17,004 bases of DNA from CBFGTA01 sp965651595 (GTDB lineage Bacteria > Actinomycetota > Actinomycetes > S36-B12 > UBA10799). Both the position numbers and the translations under genes were made by a program. The stretch spans positions 1 to 17,004 of the forward strand of contig CBFGTA010000043.1 in NCBI GenBank assembly GCA_965651595.1, read 5' to 3'. Under the pieces are notes generated by a model. That model saw only the letters and a program-made list of their open reading frames with translations, made no database searches and was not told where the DNA came from. This document shows positions 1 through 6,876 of this stretch, one piece after another (position 1 is the stretch's first letter; every line of letters begins with the position of its first letter).

Positions 1-160
1 TGCCGCCCGCGAGGTGGGCTTCCTTGTCAATGCCGTCGCGCCCGACACCATTCGACTGGCACCACCCCTGATTCTGACTGCCGACCAGGCCGCTCGATTC
101 ACGCGTGCCCTGCCCAGGATCCTGGACCGCGTTATAGCTGGGGAGGCGTCGCAACCATGA
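1..160 (+). CDS. argD: Acetylornithine aminotransferase, C-terminal end (partial)
   Basis: This is the last 52 codons of a gene whose start lies left of the window, read in the frame beginning at base 2 and stopping with TGA at 158-160. The visible part contains GFLVNAVAPDTIRLAPPLIL, which matches the typical C-terminal segment of the PLP-dependent acetylornithine aminotransferase ArgD, including the conserved R-L-A-P-P-L strand. ArgD converts N-acetylglutamate semialdehyde to N-acetylornithine in arginine biosynthesis. The stop overlaps the argR start (ATGA at 157-160), so the two are almost certainly cotranscribed and translationally coupled. No argF lies between argD and argR, so ornithine carbamoyltransferase must be encoded elsewhere. 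The catalytic lysine is outside the window. Confidence 0.88.
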   Translation, partial: AAREVGFLVNAVAPDTIRLAPPLILTADQAARFTRALPRILDRVIAGEASQP

Positions 161-693
161 GTCAATCGTCGGCTGCTAGCACCCCGACCGGTCGGGTCGT
201 GACGAAGGCCGCCCGCCATCAGCGCATTATTGAACTACTCAGCCAGCACGCCGTCGACTCGCAACAACAATTGCGCGATTTGCTCGCCGACGACGGTTTC
301 GACATCACCCAGGCCACCTTGTCCCGCGATCTCGACGAGTTGCGGGCGATCAAACTCACCGACGACAAGGGCCGCAGCGTTTACGGTGTTCCCAACGATG
401 GCGCCGACCCCGAGCCGCGCGTCTACGGCAACACGGCCGCCACCACCAAACTCCGGCGGGTGCTCGCCGAGTTGCTGACCAGCGTCGACGCCTCGGCAAA
501 CATCGCGGTCATCCGGACCCCGCCAGGGGCGGCAGGCTATCTGGCCCTCGCGATCGACCACGTCGAGCTACCGGACGTGCTCGGTACCGTCGCTGGTGAC
601 GACACCGTGTTCATCGTCACGAGAGAATCCGACGGGGGGCATCGCGTCGCCGAGCAGTTCGCCCAGCTAGCCGGTCAGCGGCGACGATCATGA
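157..693 (+). CDS. argR: Arginine repressor ArgR
   Basis: A 178-residue protein with the two-domain layout of ArgR/AhrC. Residues about 18-75 form the winged helix-turn-helix; the recognition helix contains TQATLSRDLDEL with the conserved Ser-Arg pair at 56-57. Residues about 92-170 form the oligomerisation and arginine-binding domain, with GAAGYLALAID at 124-134 and the GTVAGDDT motif at 143-150, whose paired Asp residues contact arginine in the family. With bound arginine, ArgR hexamers repress arg promoters and act as the feedback switch for the operon that encodes them. The N-terminal 15 residues are a Ser/Thr-rich extension. The ATG overlaps the argD stop, which fixes the start. No clear ARG-box palindrome was seen in the 58 bases before argG, so control probably acts at a promoter upstream of the window. 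Confidence 0.95.
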   Translation: MSQSSAASTPTGRVVTKAARHQRIIELLSQHAVDSQQQLRDLLADDGFDITQATLSRDLDELRAIKLTDDKGRSVYGVPNDGADPEPRVYGNTAATTKLRRVLAELLTSVDASANIAVIRTPPGAAGYLALAIDHVELPDVLGTVAGDDTVFIVTRESDGGHRVAEQFAQLAGQRRRS

Positions 694-751
694 TGCACTG
701 CTCGACCAATACCAACACCAGCACCATTCACCCCCACCCAGAGGAGCAGCA

Positions 752-1966
752 GTGAGCAAGAGAGTCGTACTGGCCTATTCCGGCGGATTGGACACCTCAG
801 TCGCAATTGGCTGGATCGCCGAACGCACCGGCGCTGAAGTGGTGGCGGTGGCCGTCGACGTCGGCCAGGGCGGGGAAGACCTCGACGTGATTCGTCAGCG
901 CGCCCTCGACTGCGGGGCGGTTGAGGCCTATGTCGCTGACGCCCGGGACGAATTCGCCGACGAGTATTGCGCTCCCGCACTGCGCGCCGATGCCCTGTAC
1001 ATGGGCACCTACCCCTTGGTGTCGGCCCTGTCGCGGCCGGTCATTGTGAAGCACTTGGTGCGTGCGGCTCGCCAGCACGGTGCCGACACGGTCGCGCATG
1101 GCTGCACCGGCAAAGGCAACGACCAGGTGCGTTTCGAAGTAGGGATTGGCGCGTTGGCTCCGGATCTCACCTGCATCGCGCCGGTCCGCGACTACGCCAT
1201 GACCCGCGACAAGGCCATCGAGTTCGCCGAATCGCACAAGCTGCCGATCGACGTGACGAAGAAGAGCCCCTACTCAATTGACCAGAACGTATGGGGCCGG
1301 GCAGTGGAGACCGGGTTCTTGGAAGACATCTGGAACGCACCGATCGAAGACGTATACGACTACACGTCCGACCCGACCCGGGGCCTGCCCGGCGAAGACG
1401 TCGTCATCACTTTCGCCCAAGGCGTCCCGGTGGCCATCGACGGCCAGCATGTCACGATGCTGCAAGCGATTGAGCAGCTCAATGAGCGGGCAGGAGCTCA
1501 CGGGGTGGGCCGGATCGACCTGGTCGAGGATCGCTTGGTCGGCATCAAGAGCCGCGAAGTCTACGAGGCACCCGGGGCGATGGCGCTGATCGCTGCCCAC
1601 CGCGAACTGGTGAACGTGACGGTCGAGCGCGACCTCGCGCGGTTTGCCGGATCGGTGCGGCAGCGGTGGACGGAACTCGTGTACGACGGGTTGTGGTTCT
1701 CCCCCTTGAAGCGAGCCCTCGATGCCTTCTTGACTGAACTAAACGCGCCGGTCACCGGTGAAGTTCGGCTCCGGCTTGAAGGCGGGCGGGCCGTCGTGAA
1801 CGGCCGACGCAGCAAAGACAGTCTCTACGACTTCCACCTGGCCACCTACGACACGGGCGACACCTTCGACCAATCACTCGCTAAGGGATTCATCGAACTG
1901 TTCGGCCTGCCCAGCAAACTGGCGGCCAAGCGTGACCTGAACCACGAGGACCTCACCAATGACTGA
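752..1966 (+). CDS. argG: Argininosuccinate synthase
   Basis: A 404-residue enzyme, the usual length for the family, that ligates citrulline and aspartate using ATP to make argininosuccinate, the penultimate step of arginine synthesis. The N-type PP-loop AYSGGLDTS at residues 8-16 binds ATP. The second signature HGCTGKGNDQVRFE at 116-129 belongs to the substrate site. It starts with GTG at 752-754, preceded by the purine-rich Shine-Dalgarno GAGGAG at 741-746, which supports this start over later ones. It follows argR after 58 bases and overlaps argH by 8 bases, so it belongs to the arg operon. Nothing in the reading frame looks broken. Confidence 0.97.
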   Translation: MSKRVVLAYSGGLDTSVAIGWIAERTGAEVVAVAVDVGQGGEDLDVIRQRALDCGAVEAYVADARDEFADEYCAPALRADALYMGTYPLVSALSRPVIVKHLVRAARQHGADTVAHGCTGKGNDQVRFEVGIGALAPDLTCIAPVRDYAMTRDKAIEFAESHKLPIDVTKKSPYSIDQNVWGRAVETGFLEDIWNAPIEDVYDYTSDPTRGLPGEDVVITFAQGVPVAIDGQHVTMLQAIEQLNERAGAHGVGRIDLVEDRLVGIKSREVYEAPGAMALIAAHRELVNVTVERDLARFAGSVRQRWTELVYDGLWFSPLKRALDAFLTELNAPVTGEVRLRLEGGRAVVNGRRSKDSLYDFHLATYDTGDTFDQSLAKGFIELFGLPSKLAAKRDLNHEDLTND

Positions 1967-3479
1967 ACCGACGAACGGCGCGCAACACCCTGACGCCCCC
2001 GCGCCGGCGAGCAACGCCCCGGCACCGGCGAGCAACGCCCCCGCACCGGCGAGCAAGGCGCTGTGGGGTGGGCGGTTTCAGACCGGCCCGAGCCCCGAGT
2101 TGCAGGCGTTGTCGGTGTCGACCCACTTTGATTTTCGCCTGGCTGGCTACGACCTGCTGCAAACCCGCTCGCACGCGCGAGTCCTCCACCAGGCAGGTCT
2201 GCTCAGTGACGCCGAACTCGCCGAAGTGGACGGGGCGATCGCCACCGTGGGGCAGGCCGTTCGCGACGGATCACTGGTTCCGGGGCCAGACGACGAAGAC
2301 GTGCACACCGTCGTGGAACAGGCGCTCATCGCCGCCCTCGGAGCGACGGGCGGCAAGATTCGCGCTGGCCGCAGCCGCAACGACCAGATCGCCACCGACC
2401 TGCGGTTGTTCCTGCGCGACCACGCCCGCGGCCTGGCCGCAGTGACCCTCGACTTGTGCGACGCCATTGTGGAGCAGGCCCGCTCCCACCAGGCCACGCC
2501 AGCGCCGGGATTCACTCACCTTCAGCACGCCCAACCCGTCACCCTCGGGCATGAACTGGCCAAGCACGCCCACGCCCTGCTGCGTGACGTGGACCGCCTG
2601 CGCGACTGGGACGCTCGCGCGGCGGTGTGCCCGCTCGGATCTGGGGCGCTGTCGGGTTCGTCGCTGGGTCTGGACCCGCAGCGGGTGGCCCGCGAACTCG
2701 GTTTCGACCGGCCAGCCGCGAACTCCATCGATGCAGTGTCCGATCGGGACTTCGCCGCCGAGTTCTTGTTCGTGTGCGCCATGATCGGCGTTCACTTGTC
2801 GCGCCTCGGTGAAGAGGTATGCCTGTGGGTGTCTCAAGAGTTCGCCTGGGCGCGGCTACACGACTCGTGGTCGACCGGTTCGAGCATCATGCCGCAAAAG
2901 AAGAACCCCGACATCGCCGAACTGGCTCGCGGCAAGTCCGGCCGACTGATCGGCAACCTCGTCGCACTGCTCACAACATTGAAGGGTTTGGCGTTCGCCT
3001 ATAACCGGGACCTGCAGGAAGACAAGGAACCGGTATTCGATTCGCTGGACACGCTCACGCTCGTCCTGCCAGCCATGACCGGCATGGTCGCCACATTGGA
3101 GTTCGACCCGGCAGCCGTATCGGCCGGGGCGGCGTCCGGCCACTCTTTGGCGACCGAAATCGCCGACTGGCTGGTGCGCGCCCAGGTGCCGTTCCGTGAC
3201 GCTCACGAGGTCGCCGGCCAGGCCGTTCAACTCGCCGAATCGAGTGGCGTTGAACTGTGGGAGCTGCCTGCCGCTGACCTGCTCGCGCTGCACCCTCAAC
3301 TCACGGAAGCCGTGTACGACGTACTGACGGTGGAGGGTGCCCTGGCCGCTCGCACTACCAGCGCGGGCACGGGACCACAGCAGGTATCCGAGCAGGTCGC
3401 GGCCTTGGCCGAAACAGTCACCACCGACCGCGCCTGGGCCCAAGCGGGAGTCATTCCCGACCGGCCCACGTGGCTCTAA
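1959..3479 (+). CDS. argH: Argininosuccinate lyase
   Basis: A 506-residue member of the fumarase/aspartase superfamily that splits argininosuccinate into arginine and fumarate. Family landmarks are AGRSRNDQ at 136-143, THLQHAQP at 186-193 carrying the catalytic His, and the signature loop GSSIMPQKKN at 307-316 carrying the mobile catalytic Ser. The core begins at about residue 35 (LWGGRF), where most ArgH proteins start. The preceding 34 residues are an extension made largely of three copies of APAPASN/K. The ATG at 1959 overlaps the argG stop, and no other start codon was seen between it and the core, so the extension is probably translated. The gene closes the arg operon, and a hairpin follows the stop. 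Confidence 0.96.
   Translation: MTEPTNGAQHPDAPAPASNAPAPASNAPAPASKALWGGRFQTGPSPELQALSVSTHFDFRLAGYDLLQTRSHARVLHQAGLLSDAELAEVDGAIATVGQAVRDGSLVPGPDDEDVHTVVEQALIAALGATGGKIRAGRSRNDQIATDLRLFLRDHARGLAAVTLDLCDAIVEQARSHQATPAPGFTHLQHAQPVTLGHELAKHAHALLRDVDRLRDWDARAAVCPLGSGALSGSSLGLDPQRVARELGFDRPAANSIDAVSDRDFAAEFLFVCAMIGVHLSRLGEEVCLWVSQEFAWARLHDSWSTGSSIMPQKKNPDIAELARGKSGRLIGNLVALLTTLKGLAFAYNRDLQEDKEPVFDSLDTLTLVLPAMTGMVATLEFDPAAVSAGAASGHSLATEIADWLVRAQVPFRDAHEVAGQAVQLAESSGVELWELPAADLLALHPQLTEAVYDVLTVEGALAARTTSAGTGPQQVSEQVAALAETVTTDRAWAQAGVIPDRPTWL
1995..2057 (+). repeat. Three 21-bp tandem repeats within argH
   Basis: Three directly adjacent 21-base units (1995-2015, 2016-2036, 2037-2057) differ at only a few bases and encode APAPASN, APAPASN and APAPASK. 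They lie in the argH N-terminal extension, before the conserved core. The low-complexity Ala/Pro/Ser product is probably unstructured. Because the unit is a multiple of three, copy-number change by slippage would keep the frame. Confidence 0.9.
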
Positions 3480-3482
3480 ACC

Positions 3483-3515
3483 GTTCCGGGCAGCGCTGAT
3501 TAGCTGTGCCGGAAC
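3483..3515 (+). terminator. Hairpin after argH, possible terminator
   Basis: Four bases after the argH stop, GTTCCGG at 3483-3489 pairs with CCGGAAC at 3509-3515. An inner CAGC (3491-3494) pairs with GCTG (3503-3506) across an 8-base loop, with a small 1x2 bulge. The position fits transcription termination of the arg operon. No run of T follows, so it would be a T-less actinobacterial-type terminator or an RNA-stabilising 3' hairpin. Confidence 0.45.
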
Positions 3516-3558
3516 AGGGCTGACCTGAGAATGAACATCGGCTGACGGGAGGACGGAG

Positions 3559-4176
3559 ATGATCGATCGCAGCATTTTCGCGCAACCTGTCGACGAGGTA
3601 GCTCAGGCGCTGCTTGGCGCCGCTCTGACTCATCACCTTCCGTCCGGCACGATTTCGTTGCGTATTTGCGAGGTGGAAGCCTACGGCGGGGTAGGCGAGG
3701 ATCCCGGATCGCATGCATTCCGGGGCCAGACGCGACGCAACCAGACAATGTTCGCCGCCGGTGGCCACCTGTACGTCTATCGCTCCTACGGGATGCACTG
3801 GTGCGCCAACGTGGTTGCCGGACCGGCCGGTGAGGCCAGTGGCATTCTGCTGCGGGCGGGCCAGATCATGGAAGGTGTGGATCTGGCGTGGCAGTTGCGC
3901 CAAGAGTCTGGTGTGTGTCGGCGTGAACGCGATCTTGCTCGCGGTCCGGGCCGCCTCACCGCTGCGGTCGGGATCGGCGGCGAGCACGACGGGGTGGACT
4001 TGCTCGGAGATTCGCGATTCGAGCTCACTTTGGCGCCCGATGGGATTGGCCCGGTGGGGGTGTCGACCCGAACTGGGGTGTCGGGCGTTGGCGGCCTGAC
4101 GAGGTGGCGCTTCTTCGTGCCCGACGACCCCTACGTCAGTGCGCACCGTCCGGCGCCCACTAGGGTCGTTCCGTGA
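3559..4176 (+). CDS. mpg: 3-methyladenine DNA glycosylase (AAG/MPG family)
   Basis: A 205-residue protein of the AAG/MPG fold that flips out and excises alkylated purines such as 3-methyladenine, starting base-excision repair. CEVEAYGG at 37-44 carries the catalytic Glu (residue 40) and the following Tyr. DPGSHAFRGQTRRNQTMF at 48-65 and YVYRSYGMHWCANVV at 72-86 are the DNA- and base-binding segments, and LARGPGRLTAAVGI at 126-139 is another family block. The length is normal for bacterial members. A Shine-Dalgarno GGGAGGA at 3547-3553 lies 5 bases before the ATG. The stop overlaps the GTG start of tyrS (GTGA at 4173-4176), so the two are cotranscribed. Its placement between argH and tyrS is common in actinobacteria. 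Confidence 0.94.
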   Translation: MIDRSIFAQPVDEVAQALLGAALTHHLPSGTISLRICEVEAYGGVGEDPGSHAFRGQTRRNQTMFAAGGHLYVYRSYGMHWCANVVAGPAGEASGILLRAGQIMEGVDLAWQLRQESGVCRRERDLARGPGRLTAAVGIGGEHDGVDLLGDSRFELTLAPDGIGPVGVSTRTGVSGVGGLTRWRFFVPDDPYVSAHRPAPTRVVP

Positions 4177-5465
4177 GCACGCAGCAGGAATTCCTCGATG
4201 ATTTGGTGTGGCGCGGACTGATCGAGCAGTCAACCGACCTGGACGCCCTCGCTCGGCAACTCGCTGCAGGGCCCATGACCCTCTACTGCGGCTTCGACCC
4301 CACCGCCGTCAGTCTCCACGTGGGAAGCCTCGTGCCTTTGCTGACGTTGCGGCGTTTTCAACTCGCTGGCCACCGGGTCATCGCCTTGGTGGGGGGAGCG
4401 ACAGGTCTGATTGGTGACCCGTCCGGGCGTAGCGCGGAGAGGCAGCTTAACACCACTGACGTTGTAGCCGGGTGGGTCGACAGTCTGCGGGACCAAGTGA
4501 GCGCCTACCTGGATCTCGATGGTGACAACGCTGCGCGCATCGTGTCCAATCTGGACTGGACCGCAGATGTCAGCGTCATTGACTTTCTTCGCGATGTGGG
4601 CCGCCACTTCAGCGTCAACGTCATGCTGGCCAAAGATTCGGTGAAGAACCGGCTGGCCGATCAGGGGATCAGCTACACCGAGTTCAGCTACATGCTGTTG
4701 CAGTCGTTCGACTACCTCCACTTGCTGCGCGAATACGAGTGCCGCCTGCAGATCGGGGGAGCCGACCAGTGGGGCAACATCACGGCCGGGTTGGACCTGA
4801 TTCGCCGCGTCGAAGGCCCGGAGGTGGCCGCAACAGTGCACGGGTTGACGCTGCCGCTGGTAACAAAGTCAGACGGCACCAAGTTCGGCAAGACTGCCGA
4901 TGGAGCCATCTGGATCGATCCGAGCTTGACCTCGGCGTACGAGTTCTACCAGTTCTGGATCAACACTGACGACCGCGACGTCATCAAGCTGTTGAAGTAC
5001 TACTCGTTCCGTTCGCGCCCCGAACTCGAGGCTCTGTTCGCCGAGCAGGAGGCCGCCCCGCACACGCGCCCCGCACAGCGGGCCTTGGCCGAAGAACTCA
5101 CCCGCTGCGTGCACGGGGACAGGGGCGCCGAACAGGCCGAACTGGCCGGTCGGGCACTATTCGGGCGGGCCGAGATCAGCGACCTGGACGAGGACACTGT
5201 CGCGGCAGTCATGCGCACCGCACCGCACGGGGCGTGGACGGCTGAGCAAGAACCGACTATCGTTGACTTGCTGGTAACTGCCAGCGTGTGCAAGTCGCGG
5301 TCGGAAGCGCGGCGGGCCGTTGCGGAGGGTGGCGCCTACCTCAACAACGAGCGCATCACCGATGGGGAAGAACTGATCGGCCGGGATCGGCTCATCCATG
5401 GCCGATGGTGGCTGGTGCGGCGCGGCAAGCGGACATTCGGAGCGGTCACAGCACCGAACGCGTGA
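4173..5465 (+). CDS. tyrS: Tyrosyl-tRNA synthetase
   Basis: A 430-residue class I synthetase that charges tRNA-Tyr. The Rossmann catalytic domain shows YCGFDPT at 38-44, the HIGH box in the form HVGS at 49-52, the tyrosine-site strand QIGGADQWGN at 193-202, and the KMSKS loop in the form KFGKT at 237-241. Residues about 362-420 form the C-terminal S4 RNA-binding domain (SRSEARRAVAEGGAYLNN). The GTG start overlaps the preceding stop. The last 20 bases overlap tail-to-tail with the convergent membrane-protein gene on the minus strand. No tRNA or T-box was recognised near the gene. Confidence 0.97.
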   Translation: MSTQQEFLDDLVWRGLIEQSTDLDALARQLAAGPMTLYCGFDPTAVSLHVGSLVPLLTLRRFQLAGHRVIALVGGATGLIGDPSGRSAERQLNTTDVVAGWVDSLRDQVSAYLDLDGDNAARIVSNLDWTADVSVIDFLRDVGRHFSVNVMLAKDSVKNRLADQGISYTEFSYMLLQSFDYLHLLREYECRLQIGGADQWGNITAGLDLIRRVEGPEVAATVHGLTLPLVTKSDGTKFGKTADGAIWIDPSLTSAYEFYQFWINTDDRDVIKLLKYYSFRSRPELEALFAEQEAAPHTRPAQRALAEELTRCVHGDRGAEQAELAGRALFGRAEISDLDEDTVAAVMRTAPHGAWTAEQEPTIVDLLVTASVCKSRSEARRAVAEGGAYLNNERITDGEELIGRDRLIHGRWWLVRRGKRTFGAVTAPNA

Positions 5466-5964
5466 CCGGGTTCCCCGCGGGCGCAGCCGAACTGGCGGCC
5501 CGGGGCTGCTCGATCTGCCACTGGCAATATTGGCGCGTCGCAGTGAGCAGTTCGGTGTTCGACATCTCCTCGAAGGCGGAGTACGTCTGAGTGGCCGTGA
5601 CGTAGGCGATCTCCAACTCTGTTGTGAGCTGACCGGACACTTGGATGATGCCCGAATCGTAAAATCCCCGCAGGTCACTCGCGGTGCGGCCGGCCGCAAT
5701 ATCGGCTGCCGACAAGGTTGACCAGGGGGCAATCGAGCCGGGCTGCTGTATGCGATACATCTCGTAGGCGCGCGCGAGAGTTTGGCAATCGAATCGGGTG
5801 CGGGCATCGCGAGCAATATCGGACGGACCGGCGACGACCCCGTACACCATCGCCATAGACAGCACCACGAACATCATGCCGATCGCCGCATTCGCCATGA
5901 CGTTGCCAGAATCCGGGGCGCGGTTCGACCCGGTGCGTCGCGTGGCATTGCGAACCGGGCCCAT
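5446..5964 (-). CDS. Small membrane protein, possible atypical pilin
   Basis: A 172-residue protein not recognised as a known family. It has a short basic leader with Arg at 5, 9, 10 and 15, then DSG at 18-20, a hydrophobic segment at about 24-46, and a mostly polar C-terminal domain with two cysteines (60 and 147) that could form a disulfide. The plan of basic leader, Gly, hydrophobic helix and exported domain is that of a type IV pilin, and the DSG also precedes the helix in the pilV-like and giant proteins of this locus. However, cleavage after Gly20 would give NVMAN, with no Glu at position 5. It is divergent from the prepilin peptidase with only 20 bases between starts, and overlaps tyrS by 20 bases. 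An internal ATG at residue 23 would remove the leader. A simple membrane-anchored protein is the alternative. Confidence 0.6.
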   Translation of the reverse strand: MGPVRNATRRTGSNRAPDSGNVMANAAIGMMFVVLSMAMVYGVVAGPSDIARDARTRFDCQTLARAYEMYRIQQPGSIAPWSTLSAADIAAGRTASDLRGFYDSGIIQVSGQLTTELEIAYVTATQTYSAFEEMSNTELLTATRQYCQWQIEQPRAASSAAPAGNPVTRSVL

Positions 5965-5984
5965 ATCGCTGAGGATAGTGCCTC

Positions 5985-6836
5985 ATGGTCGCTCATCCGG
6001 TGGGACAAACGGCGGTCATCATCCTCGTGCTCGCCTTCGCGGTGGTGATGGGGTTGATCATCGGTAGTTTCCTGAACGTGGTGATCGCCCGAGTGCCGCA
6101 GGGAGTGTCTCTGTCGAGTCCTCCGTCGGCCTGCCCGCGATGTGGTCACCGCATTCGGGCCCGCGACAACATTCCAGTCTTCAGTTGGGTGGCCCTCGGC
6201 GGTGAGTGTCGCGACTGTCAAGAGCCCATCTCGGCCCGCTACCCCCTCGTGGAACTGCTCACCGGTGTGATATTTGGGCTGGTGGCCTTGTGGTGGATGA
6301 CAGTGCCCTGGGGGCCGGTCCCGTTGCCGACATTCATCGCCGGTGTGGTGGGCGGCGTTGTGGTCGTCTCCTTGTGGATCAGCGCCGTAGGCATTGACTA
6401 CGACAGCTTCGGGATGCCGACGGGAATAGCCGTGGGTGGCGCGATCGCCAGCGCTGCGACGGGGCTCACCGTGGCGGCCACACTGGGAGCACTCGATGGA
6501 TGGCACCTGCTGCAGATGACGGTCGCGGCCGTGGTGGGGGTCGGCGTTGCCGCCTGGGGCAGCCCTTCCCCACGGACCGCAGATCTGGCCGCCACGGGGC
6601 CCGACGAGCAGTGGGTGCGGTCGCAGGGCAAGGCCCGGTGGCTGCTTGCGATTTGGGTGGCAGGGGCGAGCGTCCTTTTCGCGTCGGTGTCGTGGGTGCC
6701 GGTCGTCGTGTGGTGGGTGGCGTGGCTAGCGAGCCAATGGATCCCCGCCTGGCGACCCTCTCCAGCCGCGTGGGGCAGCTACGTGTGCGGCGGGCCAGCC
6801 TTCCTACTGGCCGCGGTCGCCGCCTGGTGGTGGTGA
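5985..6836 (+). CDS. pilD: Type 4 prepilin peptidase-like protein, catalytic motif degenerate
   Basis: A 283-residue polytopic membrane protein of the PilD/GspO family, which cuts prepilin leaders and usually methylates the new N-terminus. The N-terminal part is canonical: GSFLNVVIARVPQG at 27-40, zinc-binding CPRC at 50-53 and CRDC at 75-78, DNIPVFSW at 61-68 and RYPLVELLTG at 85-94. The first catalytic aspartate is in GIDYD at 136-140 (Asp138). The second, normally in GxGDxK, is not visible: the matching place reads GKARWLL at 215-221. Twenty tryptophans were counted by hand, and the protein ends WWW. The start is ATG at 5985 with GAGG at 5971-5974. The gene is divergent from the small pilin-like gene and convergent with the giant gene. 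It may be inactive, altered in mechanism, or helped by another peptidase elsewhere. Confidence 0.85.
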   Translation: MVAHPVGQTAVIILVLAFAVVMGLIIGSFLNVVIARVPQGVSLSSPPSACPRCGHRIRARDNIPVFSWVALGGECRDCQEPISARYPLVELLTGVIFGLVALWWMTVPWGPVPLPTFIAGVVGGVVVVSLWISAVGIDYDSFGMPTGIAVGGAIASAATGLTVAATLGALDGWHLLQMTVAAVVGVGVAAWGSPSPRTADLAATGPDEQWVRSQGKARWLLAIWVAGASVLFASVSWVPVVVWWVAWLASQWIPAWRPSPAAWGSYVCGGPAFLLAAVAAWWW

Positions 6837-6876
6837 CGCTCATTTTGGCCGCGGCCGGGCATGCGCGCGCTGGCTG

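Noticed and set aside
694..751. Possible ARG box or promoter between argR and argG
   Set aside because: No ARG-box-like palindrome and no convincing -35/-10 pair were seen. Only the argG Shine-Dalgarno is supported.
1995..2057. Short direct repeats considered as a CRISPR-like array
   Set aside because: The units are directly adjacent with no spacers, lie inside argH and encode an in-frame peptide repeat.
2271..2837. Long open frame antisense to argH
   Set aside because: argH carries full family motifs on the plus strand. The antisense product has no recognisable motif and no good ribosome site, as expected for high-G+C shadow frames.
3451..4233. 260-codon open frame antisense to the glycosylase gene
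   Set aside because: The plus-strand glycosylase has all catalytic motifs and overlaps tyrS properly. The antisense protein is Arg/Pro-rich with no recognisable domain.
6837..6876. Palindrome GGCCGCGGCC in the convergent gap as a bidirectional terminator
   Set aside because: The 10-bp palindrome has no loop and no T-run on the useful side of either strand, so a terminator call is not supported.
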